DNA of 44,489 nt from Thiomonas sp. GTDB taxonomy: Bacteria; Pseudomonadota; Gammaproteobacteria; Burkholderiales; Burkholderiaceae_C. The position numbers and the translations under genes are program-made. The stretch is taken from NCBI GenBank assembly GCA_027311065.1, contig DAICZP010000018.1, positions 1 to 44,489 of the forward strand. The letters are read 5' to 3'. A model generated the notes under the pieces. The model was not told the origin of the DNA, did no database searches, and saw nothing but the letters and a program-made list of their open reading frames with translations. Below are positions 27,246-37,100 of the stretch, piece after piece. Positions within the stretch are counted from its first letter, which is position 1. The number at the start of each line of letters is the position of its first letter.

Positions 27246-29873
27246 TCAGGCCTCCCGCGCGGCATCGCGAAGCGCATACAACAGGGCGAGCGCGTCGCGT
27301 GGGCTCAAGGCGTCAGGGTCGAGGGCGCACAGGCGCAGCCGCAGCAGTTCCGCAGGCGCGGGCGGGTGCGGTTCCGGCGTCATGCCGAAGAGGTCAAGTT
27401 GATCGCGCTGGGCGTCACGCGCCTGTTCGAGTCGGGCCAGGCGATGACGCGCGTCGCGAATGACACCCGCCGGCATGCCGGCAAGTTGAGCCACGTGAAC
27501 ACCATAGCTGCGGCTGGCGGGGCCGGGTTGCACTTCATGCAGGAACACGATGGCGTCGCCATGCTCTGCGGCACCGACGTGCAGATTGACGGCGTCCGGG
27601 TGATGTGCCGGAAATTCAGTCAACTCGAAATAGTGCGTGGCGAACAAGGTGTGACAGCGGCAGCGTTCGTGCAGGTGTGCCGCGATGGCAGACGCGAGCG
27701 CCAGCCCGTCGAACGTGGACGTGCCGCGTCCGATCTCATCCATCAGGACCAGGCTTTGCGGTGTCGCAGAACGCAAAATGGCCGCCGCCTCGGTCATCTC
27801 CACCATGAAGGTCGAGCGCCCACCGGCGACATCGTCGGCAGCACCGATGCGCGTGTGGATCACATCGACCGGGCCAATGCGCGCCTGCGCCGCCGGCACG
27901 AAACTTCCCAACGACGCCAGCAGGACGATCAGCGCAGTCTGCCGCATATACGTCGACTTGCCTCCCATATTGGGGCCCGTGACGATCTGGGTCCGGGACT
28001 GCGGTGACAGGATGCAGTCATTGGGGACGAAGCGATCCACCTGGGTCTGGACCACGGGGTGGCGTCCGCCGCGAATCTCCAGGCCCGGCAGGGCCGAAAG
28101 TTCCGGACGCACCCAGTTCCAGGTCCGCGCCGCGCCGGCCAGCGCGGCAAGCAGGTCGAGCGTGGCCATGGCGCGCGCCGCGCGAAGCCAGCCGGCAACC
28201 GCGCCCTGCAGCGACTCGAGCAGATCGGCATAAAGTGCGCGCTCACGCGCCAGTCCACGCTCCTGCGCCGACAGCGCCTTGTCCTCGAAGCTCTTGAGTT
28301 CCGGGGTGATGTAGCGCTCCGCGCCCTTCAAAGTCTGACGGCGGCGGTAATCGTCGGGGACCTTGTCGGTTTGTCCGTGGGTGACTTCGATGGCGAAACC
28401 GTGCACTTTGTTGTAGAGCACGCGCAAATTGGCAATGCCGGTGCGCTCGCGCTCGCGCGCTTCCATTTGCAGCAGGAACGCGCCGCAGTCATGGCTGATT
28501 GCGCGCAGTTCGTCGAGCTCGGCGTCGAACCCGTCGCCGATGACGCCACCGTCACGCAGGTTCAGCGCGGGAACGTCAGCCAGCGCACGCTCCAGCAGCG
28601 CGCCGTGGGCAGGGTCAAGGGTGATGCGGTCCGCCAGCGCGTCGAGGGTCGGGTCGCCGAAGCATCGCGTGCACGCGGCGAGGTCGGGAAGCCGGCGCAA
28701 GGTGTCGCGCACCGCTGCGAGTTCGCGGGGACGTGCCTGCCGCAGCGCGAGGCGGGCGGCGATGCGCTCGAGGTCTGCCAGGCCTTGCAACCGCGCATGC
28801 ACGGTATCGAGCGCACCGGACAACAGCGCCGCAATGGCGGCATGCCGGGCCCGGGCCGTATCCTGGGATCGCGGCGGCGCCCCCAGCCATTGGCGCAGCA
28901 AGCGACTGCCGGCGGCGGTGCGGCAGGTATCGAGCACCGAGAACAAGGTCGGTGCCGGCTCGCCGCGCAGGGTCGCAAAAAGTTCGAGATTGCGCCGCGC
29001 ATTGGCGTCGAGCAACACGGTGTCGTCGCTGCGCTCGACTTGCAGCTCCTGGATGTGTGCAACCGCGCGCCCCTGCGTCTTGTCGGCATACCCCAGCAAA
29101 GCCGCCGCGGCGGCATGGGCGCGGTCCAGGTCGTCAGCGCCGAACGCCTCCAGTGACCGCACACCAAGCTGCGCGCACAGGCGAGAGCGCCCGGCGTCGG
29201 TATCGAATTGCCACGTTGCGCGCGTGCTGATGCACAGACCGTTGAGGGCTTCTGGCAGTGGAACGTCCTGCGGCCACAGCACTTCGGATGGCTGGATGCG
29301 CGCCAGCCACGTTTCGAGGTCACCGGCAGGGCATTCGGCGAGTCGCAATGATCCGCTGGAAAGGACCAGCCAGGCCAGTCCGAAATGGGGCGTCCTGCGA
29401 CCAGCACCGGGCGCCAGCGCCAGCAGGGCGCAATCCGCGCGTTCGTCGAGCAAGCCGTCGTCCAGGCGGGTGCCGGGCGTGACGATGCGCTCGACGCGCC
29501 GCTCAACCGGTCCCTTGGCAGCAGCCGGAACGCCAACCTGTTCACAGATCGCCACCGATTCGCCCAGACGGACGAGCTTGGCAAGATAAGTGTCCAGCGC
29601 CTGTACCGGAACGCCGGCCATGATGATGGGTTGCCCCGCTGACTGCCCGCGCCGGGTCAGGCTCAAGTCAAGCAGGCGCGCCGCCTTTTCAGCATCCGCA
29701 TAAAACAGTTCGTAAAAGTCTCCCATGCGGTAGAGCACAAGCACATCGGGGTGATCGGCCTTGATGCGCAGGTACTGCTGCATCATCGGCGTATGTGCGG
29801 AAAAGTCTTGCGTTTCCCTCTGGGAAGGAGGTTGTTTTTCGTTGTTTTCAGAGAGAAGAGTCATCTTGGCCAT
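27246..29873 (-). CDS. mutS: DNA mismatch repair protein MutS
   Basis: MutS recognises mismatches and starts repair with MutL. The 875-residue protein has the mismatch-binding Phe-x-Glu in [20 protein letters not shown], the connector and lever domains, the clamp, and the ATPase with Walker [15 protein letters not shown], Walker [17 protein letters not shown] and the closing LFATHYFEL. One oddity is [16 protein letters not shown], where most MutS proteins have the pattern AGIPYHA; the Tyr-His pair is Val-Gln here. ATG 29873 is used; ATG 29864 is possible. An unusual leader region lies upstream (see 29874-30361). Confidence 0.97.
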   Translation of the reverse strand: MAKMTLLSENNEKQPPSQRETQDFSAHTPMMQQYLRIKADHPDVLVLYRMGDFYELFYADAEKAARLLDLSLTRRGQSAGQPIIMAGVPVQALDTYLAKLVRLGESVAICEQVGVPAAAKGPVERRVERIVTPGTRLDDGLLDERADCALLALAPGAGRRTPHFGLAWLVLSSGSLRLAECPAGDLETWLARIQPSEVLWPQDVPLPEALNGLCISTRATWQFDTDAGRSRLCAQLGVRSLEAFGADDLDRAHAAAAALLGYADKTQGRAVAHIQELQVERSDDTVLLDANARRNLELFATLRGEPAPTLFSVLDTCRTAAGSRLLRQWLGAPPRSQDTARARHAAIAALLSGALDTVHARLQGLADLERIAARLALRQARPRELAAVRDTLRRLPDLAACTRCFGDPTLDALADRITLDPAHGALLERALADVPALNLRDGGVIGDGFDAELDELRAISHDCGAFLLQMEARERERTGIANLRVLYNKVHGFAIEVTHGQTDKVPDDYRRRQTLKGAERYITPELKSFEDKALSAQERGLARERALYADLLESLQGAVAGWLRAARAMATLDLLAALAGAARTWNWVRPELSALPGLEIRGGRHPVVQTQVDRFVPNDCILSPQSRTQIVTGPNMGGKSTYMRQTALIVLLASLGSFVPAAQARIGPVDVIHTRIGAADDVAGGRSTFMVEMTEAAAILRSATPQSLVLMDEIGRGTSTFDGLALASAIAAHLHERCRCHTLFATHYFELTEFPAHHPDAVNLHVGAAEHGDAIVFLHEVQPGPASRSYGVHVAQLAGMPAGVIRDARHRLARLEQARDAQRDQLDLFGMTPEPHPPAPAELLRLRLCALDPDALSPRDALALLYALRDAAREA

Positions 29874-29916
29874 CGAGCCATGTTGTCCTGTGTTGAATCA
29901 TTGTCACGCCATGCGG

Positions 29917-29965
29917 TTCCGCCAAGTTCCGGTGTCCCCCCAAAATCAGGGCGCACTTGGCGGAA
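29917..29965. repeat. Perfect 11-base inverted repeat in the mutS leader
   Basis: TTCCGCCAAGT (29917-29927) and ACTTGGCGGAA (29955-29965) are exact reverse complements with 27 bases between, including a run of six C (29935-29941 region). No T-run follows on either strand, so it is not a classic terminator. It could be a hairpin in the mutS 5' leader, a protein-binding palindrome, or the relic of a mobile-element end; the sequence alone does not decide. Confidence 0.6.
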
Positions 29966-30119
29966 GCAGTCGAGCATGACCGCCAACGGCTATTCCAGCT
30001 GCACGATGCGCGGCGTCAAACCCAAGAAGGCAGCCCAACCGCAGAAGGTCGGCCAAGATCCAGCCGGCCAGTTCCAGTCGAACGACGTCGCGCGTATGTT
30101 TGGTGATTGATGTTTCCAT
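29946..30119 (-). CDS. Possible 57-codon leader reading frame upstream of mutS
   Basis: From ATG 30119 the minus strand encodes 57 residues starting METSITKHTRDVVRLELAG, with a Leu-rich middle (WILADLLRLGCLLGF). A GGGGGGAG run lies just upstream but only 3 bases from the ATG, which is short spacing. The frame ends within the loop of the inverted repeat, 72 bases before mutS. Third-position G/C use is clearly lower than in neighbours, which argues against a long-standing protein. No family recognised. It may be a leader peptide, a decayed gene fragment or chance. Confidence 0.25.
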   Translation of the reverse strand: METSITKHTRDVVRLELAGWILADLLRLGCLLGFDAAHRAAGIAVGGHARLLPPSAP

Positions 30120-30155
30120 GGACTCCCCCCGTTTCGCAATGCCAAGGATGCCGAG

Positions 30156-30183
30156 ATCATAGGTTTGGGAGTAGATGCCGCAA
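30156..30183 (-). promoter_or_regulatory. Possible promoter for the mutS leader transcript
   Basis: On the minus strand TTGCGG (30183-30178) and TATGAT (30161-30156) are 16 bases apart; the -10 matches five of six. Transcription would begin near 30149, run through the small reading frame and the inverted repeat, and reach mutS with a leader of about 275 bases. Inferred from hexamers only. Confidence 0.4.
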
Positions 30184-30361
30184 GTGCCCTGTCGCGTGGT
30201 TTTGACCTGCCCCCTGCAGGCGTACCAGCGTTACGGCATGAGTCCGGGGTTCAACGGGGTAGCGGGATCTCGCGTCGCTTGGGGCACCGCGATATTTCAC
30301 TAGCATGAGCATGGCCGCAATTGGCCCGTTCCGGGCCCAGGGCCGGACTGGAGCAGCACGG

Positions 30362-31444
30362 ATGACCACCCGCATCGCCGATTTGCACATTCTCAGCGAG
30401 GAACAACTCCCAGCGCCGAGCGACCTGCGCGCGCAAGTGCCGATCGACGATGCCGGTGCGGCGGCAATCGCGGCCGCGCGCGGCGCGGTGCGCGGCATCA
30501 TGCGCGGGCACGATGATCGGCTTCTGGTTGTCACCGGGCCATGCTCGATCCACGACATCGCCGCGGCGACCGAGTACGCGCGCCGATTGCGCGACGTTGC
30601 CCCGCGCTTCGCAGACGCGCTGCTGCTGGTGATGCGTGTCTATTTCGAGAAGCCACGCACGCGCCTCGGATGGAAAGGCCTGATCTACGATCCCGACCTC
30701 GATGGGCGCGGGGACATTCACAAGGGTCTGCTGCAAGCGCGCGCGTTGCTGGTGACCTGCGCTGAACTCGGGATCCCGGCCGGATCGGAAATTCTCGATC
30801 TGGTTACGCCGCAGTACTACGCCGAGCTGTTGGCCTGGGGCGCCATCGGCGCGCGCACCACCGAAAGCCCGCTGCACCGCCAAATGGCCTCGGCACTATC
30901 CGCCCCGCTCGGTTTCAAGAACCCGACCAGCGGCAAGCTGCGCACCGCGGTCGATGCCATCATGGTTGCAGGGCAGTCGCACCGCTTTCCCTCCATTTCG
31001 CTGGATGGCCGTGCCATCGTCGTCACCACTTCGGGCAACCCCGACTGCCATCTGATCCTGCGCGGCGGCGACGCCGGTCCGAATTTTGACGCCTCCAGCG
31101 TGGCCGCGGTGGTGGCGACGCTGCGGGAGTCCGACGTGACATCACGCGTGATGATCGACTGCAGCCATGCCAACAGTGGCGGTGACCATACCCGTCAGCC
31201 CGGGGTGGCGAAAGACGTCGCGACACAGCTCGCGGTCGGCAGCAGGAACATCTTCGGCGTGATGCTGGAAAGTCACCTTGTCGAAGGTCGGCAGAACGTT
31301 GACGCCGGTGTCTCGGCGCTGCGCTATGGGCAGAGTATCACTGACGGCTGCATCGGATGGGAAGCGACCCTTGAGGTGCTCGAAATGCTGGCTTCCGGGG
31401 TACGCGCGCGGCGTGTTGCGACTGCGGCGCGTCCGGCGGGATGA
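30362..31444 (+). CDS. 3-deoxy-7-phosphoheptulonate synthase (DAHP synthase, class I)
   Basis: DAHP synthase condenses PEP and erythrose-4-phosphate, the first step of the shikimate pathway. The 360-residue protein is of the AroF/AroG/AroH type: metal Cys in VTGPCSIHDIAAATEYA, FEKPRTRLGWKGLIYDPDLDG, ARTTESPLHRQMASAL, GFKNPTSGKLRTAVDAI, metal ligands in VMIDCSHANS, VMLESHLVEG and SITDGCIGWE. Which amino acid inhibits it cannot be read safely from sequence. ATG 30362 (MTTRIADLHI) fits the family start; the upstream in-frame ATG at 30305 does not. It is a single gene, followed 86 bases later by hyi. Confidence 0.94.
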   Translation: MTTRIADLHILSEEQLPAPSDLRAQVPIDDAGAAAIAAARGAVRGIMRGHDDRLLVVTGPCSIHDIAAATEYARRLRDVAPRFADALLLVMRVYFEKPRTRLGWKGLIYDPDLDGRGDIHKGLLQARALLVTCAELGIPAGSEILDLVTPQYYAELLAWGAIGARTTESPLHRQMASALSAPLGFKNPTSGKLRTAVDAIMVAGQSHRFPSISLDGRAIVVTTSGNPDCHLILRGGDAGPNFDASSVAAVVATLRESDVTSRVMIDCSHANSGGDHTRQPGVAKDVATQLAVGSRNIFGVMLESHLVEGRQNVDAGVSALRYGQSITDGCIGWEATLEVLEMLASGVRARRVATAARPAG

Positions 31445-31530
31445 GGCCGACGCGGCACGCTGAAGCGTTTACGGTCCCATGGGTGAAGTGGGCGTTGTGA
31501 TGCTGTCGTTTCATGCAGGAGAGAAGGATC

Positions 31531-32301
31531 ATGCCCAAGTTCGCCGCCAACCTCACGATGCTGTTTGCCGAGGTGCCGTTTCTGGATCGCTTCGAGCGCG
31601 CGGCCGCCGCCGGATTTGATGCGGTGGAATTTCAGTTTCCCTACGGCCATGACGTGACCGAGATCAGGGCCCGCCTCGATGCCAACGGATTGAAGCCGGT
31701 TCTGCACAATCTGCCAGCCGGTGACTGGGAGCATGGCGACCGTGGAATTGCCTGCCAGCCCGATCGCCGCAATGCGTTCCGCGCGGGGGTTGCACGTGCC
31801 ATGGACTATGCCATTGCGCTGGGCGTACCGCGACTCAACTGCCTTGCCGGTAAAGCACCCGACGGTGTCGGTGCTGCGGTGTTGCGTGCCACCCTGGTCG
31901 ACAACCTGCGTTTTGCCGCCGAGATGCTTGCAAAGGCGGGGCTGGAGCTGTTGGTGGAGCCGGTCAACAACCGTGACATTCCCGGGTTCTACCTCAGCCG
32001 GACCGATCAGGCGCTGGACATTCTCGAAGCGGTCGGCATGGGCAACGTGCTGGTCCAGTATGACGTCTACCACGCCCAGCGCACAGAAGGCGAATTGGCG
32101 GCGACCCTGGAACGACACCTGGAACGCATCGGCCATATCCAGATCGCGGACAACCCCGGCCGACATGAACCCGGCACGGGCGAGATCAACTATCCATTTC
32201 TGTTTGCGCACATCGATCGCATCGGCTACCAGGGGTGGATCGGTTGCGAGTACATCCCGCGGGCCACGACCGAGGCGGGGCTTGGGTGGTTGCGGCGGTG
32301 A
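31531..32301 (+). CDS. hyi: Hydroxypyruvate isomerase
   Basis: Hyi interconverts hydroxypyruvate and tartronate semialdehyde in glyoxylate/glycerate metabolism. The 256-residue TIM-barrel protein (E. coli 258) has FAANLTMLFAEVPFLDRF, AVEFQFPYGHD, catalytic Glu in LLVEPVNNRDIPGFYLS, VQYDVYHAQRTEGEL, IQIADNPGRHEPGTGEINY and Glu in IGCEYIPRATTEAGLGW. AGGAGAGAAGG before ATG 31531 supports the start. The usual partners gcl and glxR are not in the window, so its pathway role is uncertain. Some Hyi-like proteins have other sugar substrates. Confidence 0.9.
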   Translation: MPKFAANLTMLFAEVPFLDRFERAAAAGFDAVEFQFPYGHDVTEIRARLDANGLKPVLHNLPAGDWEHGDRGIACQPDRRNAFRAGVARAMDYAIALGVPRLNCLAGKAPDGVGAAVLRATLVDNLRFAAEMLAKAGLELLVEPVNNRDIPGFYLSRTDQALDILEAVGMGNVLVQYDVYHAQRTEGELAATLERHLERIGHIQIADNPGRHEPGTGEINYPFLFAHIDRIGYQGWIGCEYIPRATTEAGLGWLRR

Positions 32302-32339
32302 GGTGGTGACCTGGCAATGCCCTGGATACCCGGCCGCAG

Positions 32340-32433
32340 GATAGGCTTGATGTTTATCTGAAGGCAACATCATGTAAAAATAATGACAAAGGGAGCAAGA
32401 ATTAAAACCCAATGAAACTGGGGTTCATTCGTT
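32340..32433 (+). promoter_or_regulatory. AT-rich upstream region of the two-partner secretion locus
   Basis: About 75 of these bases form one of the most AT-rich stretches in the window, with TGTAAAAATAATGACAAA and AAGAATTAAAACCC. It probably holds the tpsB promoter, but I find no -35/-10 pair with normal spacing (TTGATG at 32347 has no partner). AT-rich leaders of this kind often bind silencing proteins of the H-NS/MvaT type; that is inference. Confidence 0.4.
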
Positions 32434-34152
32434 GTGTTGTTCCCGATATTCCGGCTCATCGTCCTGATTTCGCTCCCGGGCATGGCGCGTGCAGCGCCAT
32501 CGGATTCGCTGGCCGATGATTCCTTGCGCAGGCAGGAGGCATTGCAGTCGCAGGCACAGCAGTTCCTGCCGGAAGCGCCCAATCGCCTGAAAAGGCGCCC
32601 CAAACCGCCGTCCATCGGGGCGGATCTGCGCCACCTTCCCGCGGATGCGCCGTGTTTCCCAGTGCATCGTGCCGTGCTGACCGGGCCGCATGCGACCCGC
32701 GTGCCGTGGCTCGTCGCGCAATTGGCGGCGCTCGAGGGACAGTGCATCGGCACCAGGAGCCTGCATGCCATCGCCAACGTCCTGGATCACGCATTGTTCG
32801 CGCACGGACTGATCACCAGCCGCGTGGGCTTCGATCCGCAGAATCTCACCTCCGGCGTTCTGGGCATCCGGCTCGATCTGGGGACCGTGTCCGCAGTCCG
32901 CATGGTGCGCAAGGATGACGGCGCCGAGGATCGTGCCCGGGGCGGCTGGCGCAGCGCCTTTCCGCTGCGCAGCGGCGACGTGCTCGACTTGTACGCCATT
33001 GATCAGGGCATCGAACAGATGGAGCGCCTGGGCAGCCAGTTGGTGCGGGTCCGCATCGAGCCGGCCGATGCGCCGGGCACCAGCGCGCTGGTGATCGAGC
33101 GCGACCACACCCGTCTGCGCGACCGTGTGCACGGTGTCGCCGCGCTGGGCAACGGCGGCAACCGCGCGATCGCGTCCGGTCAGGCCGCGGCGGTGGTCGC
33201 GGTCGATCAACCGGGTGGCTGGAACGACCAGCTCATCCTCAGCGCAAGCTCGAATGTTCATCCCGGCCCGCGTCGCCACAGCCAGAGCGTCGCGATGAGC
33301 TACAGCGTGCCATCCGGCTATGACCTGTTTACCGCTTCCGCGAGCTGGGCCGGGGTGGCACAACCGGTGCGGCTTCGCTTCAACACCTACACGTCCGAAG
33401 CGGCGTCGCGTGCGTTGCGCCTGCAATGGGGTCGTACCGTGTGGCGCATCGGAACGGCGCGTCTCACGGTTCACGCAGCACTGCAGGCGCGCCGTGGCCA
33501 TGCCAACTTCGCCGGGCAGGATATCCAGGTCCAACGTCGACGCAGGGTGGGCGTGGCATTCGGCGCCAGCATGCTGACGCTGCGTCCCGATGGCGGCGAC
33601 TTCACCGGCATGGTGGAGTTCCGGCACGGAATCGGTGCGTTGCGCGCCACGCCCGACATTCCCGATGCCGAGCATGGCGGAATGACCTTGCGACCTCGGG
33701 TCGTCGATGTGCAGGCGCAGTGGCGCATTCCGCTGCCTGGCAGGGGGCGGGGATGGCAGGCGGCCATCGCATTGCGGGCGCAGGGCACGCTCGATCGACT
33801 GATTGACGAAGATCGCTTCAGCATCGCGGATCGCGGTGCTGTGCGCGGCTACAGCCGTGATCGCGAAGTGCTGGGCGACAACGCCATCCTGGTGCGCACC
33901 AATGCGCTGCGCTGGGTCACCGGGGCTGGCAAGCGAGGGGTACTCGGCTACGTGGGGCTGGACGCCGGCCGCGCCTGGGGCGGCCATGCGCGCCACGGGG
34001 CTGGGGTCGGACTGGCGGGCGCAACGGTCGGCATCCACGCGCTGCACGACAGCGTCGCGCTCGATCTCGCAATCAGCGCACCGCTGCTGCGCCCCCCCGA
34101 TATGCAGCACTTTTCTCCTGTTTTTCAGGCTTCAATGCAACTGGGATTCTGA
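32434..34152 (+). CDS. Two-partner secretion transporter TpsB (ShlB/FhaC/HecB family)
   Basis: TpsB proteins are Omp85-superfamily outer-membrane barrels that export one TpsA partner. The 572-residue protein has a signal peptide (LFPIFRLIVLISLPGMARA, cleavage near residue 20), a basic linker, POTRA regions (CFPVHRAVLTGPHATRVPWL, EGQCIGTRSLHAIANVLD, LGIRLDLGTVSAVRM) and a 16-strand-type barrel. The L6 loop motif VRGY is at residues 470-473 (AVRGYSRDREVLGDNA), and the chain ends in Phe (MQLGF), as barrels do. The start is GTG 32434 or TTG 32437; a nearby ATG at 32412 is out of frame. It is 2 bases before tpsA. Confidence 0.93.
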   Translation: MLFPIFRLIVLISLPGMARAAPSDSLADDSLRRQEALQSQAQQFLPEAPNRLKRRPKPPSIGADLRHLPADAPCFPVHRAVLTGPHATRVPWLVAQLAALEGQCIGTRSLHAIANVLDHALFAHGLITSRVGFDPQNLTSGVLGIRLDLGTVSAVRMVRKDDGAEDRARGGWRSAFPLRSGDVLDLYAIDQGIEQMERLGSQLVRVRIEPADAPGTSALVIERDHTRLRDRVHGVAALGNGGNRAIASGQAAAVVAVDQPGGWNDQLILSASSNVHPGPRRHSQSVAMSYSVPSGYDLFTASASWAGVAQPVRLRFNTYTSEAASRALRLQWGRTVWRIGTARLTVHAALQARRGHANFAGQDIQVQRRRRVGVAFGASMLTLRPDGGDFTGMVEFRHGIGALRATPDIPDAEHGGMTLRPRVVDVQAQWRIPLPGRGRGWQAAIALRAQGTLDRLIDEDRFSIADRGAVRGYSRDREVLGDNAILVRTNALRWVTGAGKRGVLGYVGLDAGRAWGGHARHGAGVGLAGATVGIHALHDSVALDLAISAPLLRPPDMQHFSPVFQASMQLGF

Positions 34153-34154
34153 CC

Positions 34155-37100
34155 ATGCCTTCCATCATCTCCATCAGCGTGCCTTGGCGGCACCCGATCC
34201 TCACCATGCTCGTCGGCTTTAACTCCGTCGCTTGCGCGGTCGCAGATGTCGTTCCCTGGAGCGGCGCAGTGCAGGCCGACGGACCGCACGTGACCCATGT
34301 CGACGGTGTCGAGGTGGTCAACATCGCCGCGCCGAACGGCGCAGGCGTCTCGGTGAATCACTTCGCCACCTTCGACATCGCGCCTGCTGGTGTGGCCTTG
34401 AACAACAGCCAGCATGGGGTCGATTCCCAGCTTGCCGGAGCGCTGGCGGCGAATCCCGCACTCGGCGGCGGGCCTGCATCCCTCATCATTCATGAGGTGC
34501 ATGCGACCCACGCATCCACGCTGCAAGGCCCCCTGGAGGTGGCCGGAACGCGTGCCGACGTCATCATCTCCAACCCGGTCGGCTTGCATTGCGACGGGTG
34601 TGGATTCATCAATGCAAACAAGGTCATTCTCACCACCGGGACGCCGACCCTCGACTTCATCGACGGCTCGTTGGTGAGTCTGGGTGAGCCCGGCGGCGGC
34701 ATCAGCATCGGTCCCCAGGGTGTGCGCACATGGCCCAACAGTGCGCCGGAGCTCGAGCTGTATGCGCGGTCGCTACTGGTCAACGGGCCGATCGAGGTCC
34801 AGCAACTGACTGGCACGGCGGCTGGCTCCAACCCGTCACACGGGTCGCAGGAAATCGAAGGCGAAGAGCCTGCCGTGGCCATTGCACTCACCAGCAATTC
34901 CATGCTCCGGGCGCAGCACGTCACGTTGGTGGCCACGCGCAAGGGCGCTGGAATTCATGCACGTGGGCGTATCGATACCGAACAGTTGCGCATCAGCGCG
35001 GGCGGAGAGTTGTACCTTGACGGCGCAGCGCTCAACGTTGCATCAGTCCAGGGAGGCGCTGCCGCTGCACTGGAAGGGCCACTGGTGCTGCTCGAACCGC
35101 CTGGATCCGAGTCCCAGGAGGAAGTGTCCGCGTTCGCGTCGCCGCGGCGGGAAATCGAGCACCGCGTGCCAAGCCAGGGTGTCGAGTCACGCGTACCAGG
35201 TCAAGGCGTCGGGTTCGCGACGCAAGCCAGCCTCGAGGGCGAATCGATCAAGATGCGTGCCTCCACGCTGACCGTCGATCAGGGGCGCTTGTACATGGAT
35301 GCGCGGATGGGTTCATTGCAAAGCGAGATGTCCACGGTGCAGGCCGACACGCTGCTCGACGTGCGTGCGCACGGCCGGATTGCGCGCGGGTACGGACAGT
35401 GGGGCAGCGGTGGTGATTTTCGGGTGCATGCCGGGAGTTTCTGGAACGAGGGTTCGCTCATTGTGGCGCAAGGCGACGCCACGCTGCACGCCGATGTGCT
35501 GGCGAACCCCGGCTCCGGCATCAAGGCACGCAGCCTGCGTCTCGATGCCTACAAAATCGACAACCGTGGCGGCACGCTGTGGGGCGAGTCCGACGTCGTG
35601 ATTCACGCAAACAAACTCGACAATCGCGCGCTGCCGAAGCCCGTCGCTGCCGATTTCCGCACGCACCCGATGCGTGACGTGCGTCTCACCGAGGGGCTGA
35701 CCCCCGGCGCAAGCGCGCAGTTCTCTGCGCCCGACGAGGCATCCCATGGCATCCCGGGTCTCGTCGCCAGCGGCGGAACCATGTCCTTGCGCCTGCATCA
35801 ACTCGATAACCAGGACGGCGCGATCTACAGCCATGACGCGCTGGATCTCGACGTGCGTGGCGAACTCGGCAATGTCCATGGTTCGATCGCATCGAGTGAT
35901 TCCGTGCTTCGCATCGATGCAGGCGGCGCGGTCGACAACACCCAAGGGTCTCTGGAGGCGGGGCGGGCCCTCGCTTTGCACGGGGCTGGAACCCTGCATA
36001 ACGGTGGCGGCAGGATCGCATCGATGGGGGACGTACGTCTGATCCTGGCGTCGGGTAGTCCGGCTGCGTTGCCCGCCGGGGGCGTCCTGAACAATGGGCC
36101 AGTGGGAAGCAATACTGGCTTGATCCAAGCTGGTGGTGCCCTCGAGGTCGTCGCGGCCGAGGTGGATAATCGTCAGGGCTTCGCTCACGGCAAGCAAGTC
36201 GATTTCCGGGTCATGCAGCTGCGCAACCGCCTCGGATCGGTGCGAAGCGACCAGGATCTGAAGGTGTCGTTCGACATCTTGCGCAATGGCGCCGGAAAAC
36301 TCGACGCGGCGCGCAACGTGCTTCTGCAGGGAACACAGATGCCGGCGGGCGCGGGTACCGTCAACGCGGGCGGCGACCTGCGCATGAACGTGCTGGAAAT
36401 TGAGGCTGATGCCAAATCCTCACTGCGCGCTGCCGGCGATGTCGAACTCAATGGTGAATACATCCACTTGCCCGAGGGCGGCGCGATCCAGGCTGACAAA
36501 AAGCTGACCGTCACGGTCGAGGCACTCGAGACTGCCGGAACCCTCGAATCCGCTGCCGACCTGCAGGTACGCGCCGGGCGCCGCTTGCGCAATGTCGACG
36601 GCCGAATCGCATCGGCGCGGGGCGACGTCGAGCTTGCGTTGGGCCATGGCCATCTTTTCAACCTTCGGGGGAAGAAGCAGGGGGGCCTGATCGTGGCCGG
36701 TGGTGGCATGCGGGTGTCATCCGGCGTGCTTGACAACACCGAGTCCAGGCTGGAAGCGGGGGGTGCCATGGAGCTCCATGTGCGTGGCGCGCTCAAGAAC
36801 GAGGGGGGCACGCTGCAGGCTGGCAGGACCCTGCAGGCAAGCATCGATGGCGCGCTTCGCAACAACGTCGGACTGATCGCGGCGCCCGATGTCCTCTCGC
36901 TGCGCGCGGGTGGCGCGATTGACAACAGGACCGGGCAGATCCGCAGCACCGCAACCGAGGTGGCACCCGCGGACGCTGCAGCGGGGCGCGTGACGGTCGA
37001 GACGCCGCGCAATCTGTTCGATAACCGCGAGCGGGGCATGGTCTGGGCGCGCGGCCCGGCGCTGGTTTCGGCCTCCGATCTTGAGAACGGCTCTGGGTTG

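Larger units (their letters stand above)
29874..30361. other. 488-base interval between mutS and aroG with leader elements
   Basis: The interval has no confident gene. It holds an 11-base perfect inverted repeat (29917-29965), a small minus-strand reading frame (29946-30119), a possible minus-strand promoter (30156-30183), and the upstream region of the plus-strand DAHP synthase, in which I see no clear promoter. Its composition looks less coding-like than its neighbours. Confidence 0.5.

Noticed and set aside
32425-34110. A 561-codon open frame opposite tpsB
   Set aside because: It mirrors the TpsB gene, which has a signal peptide, POTRA and VRGY motifs; the antisense product looks like His/Arg-rich noise.
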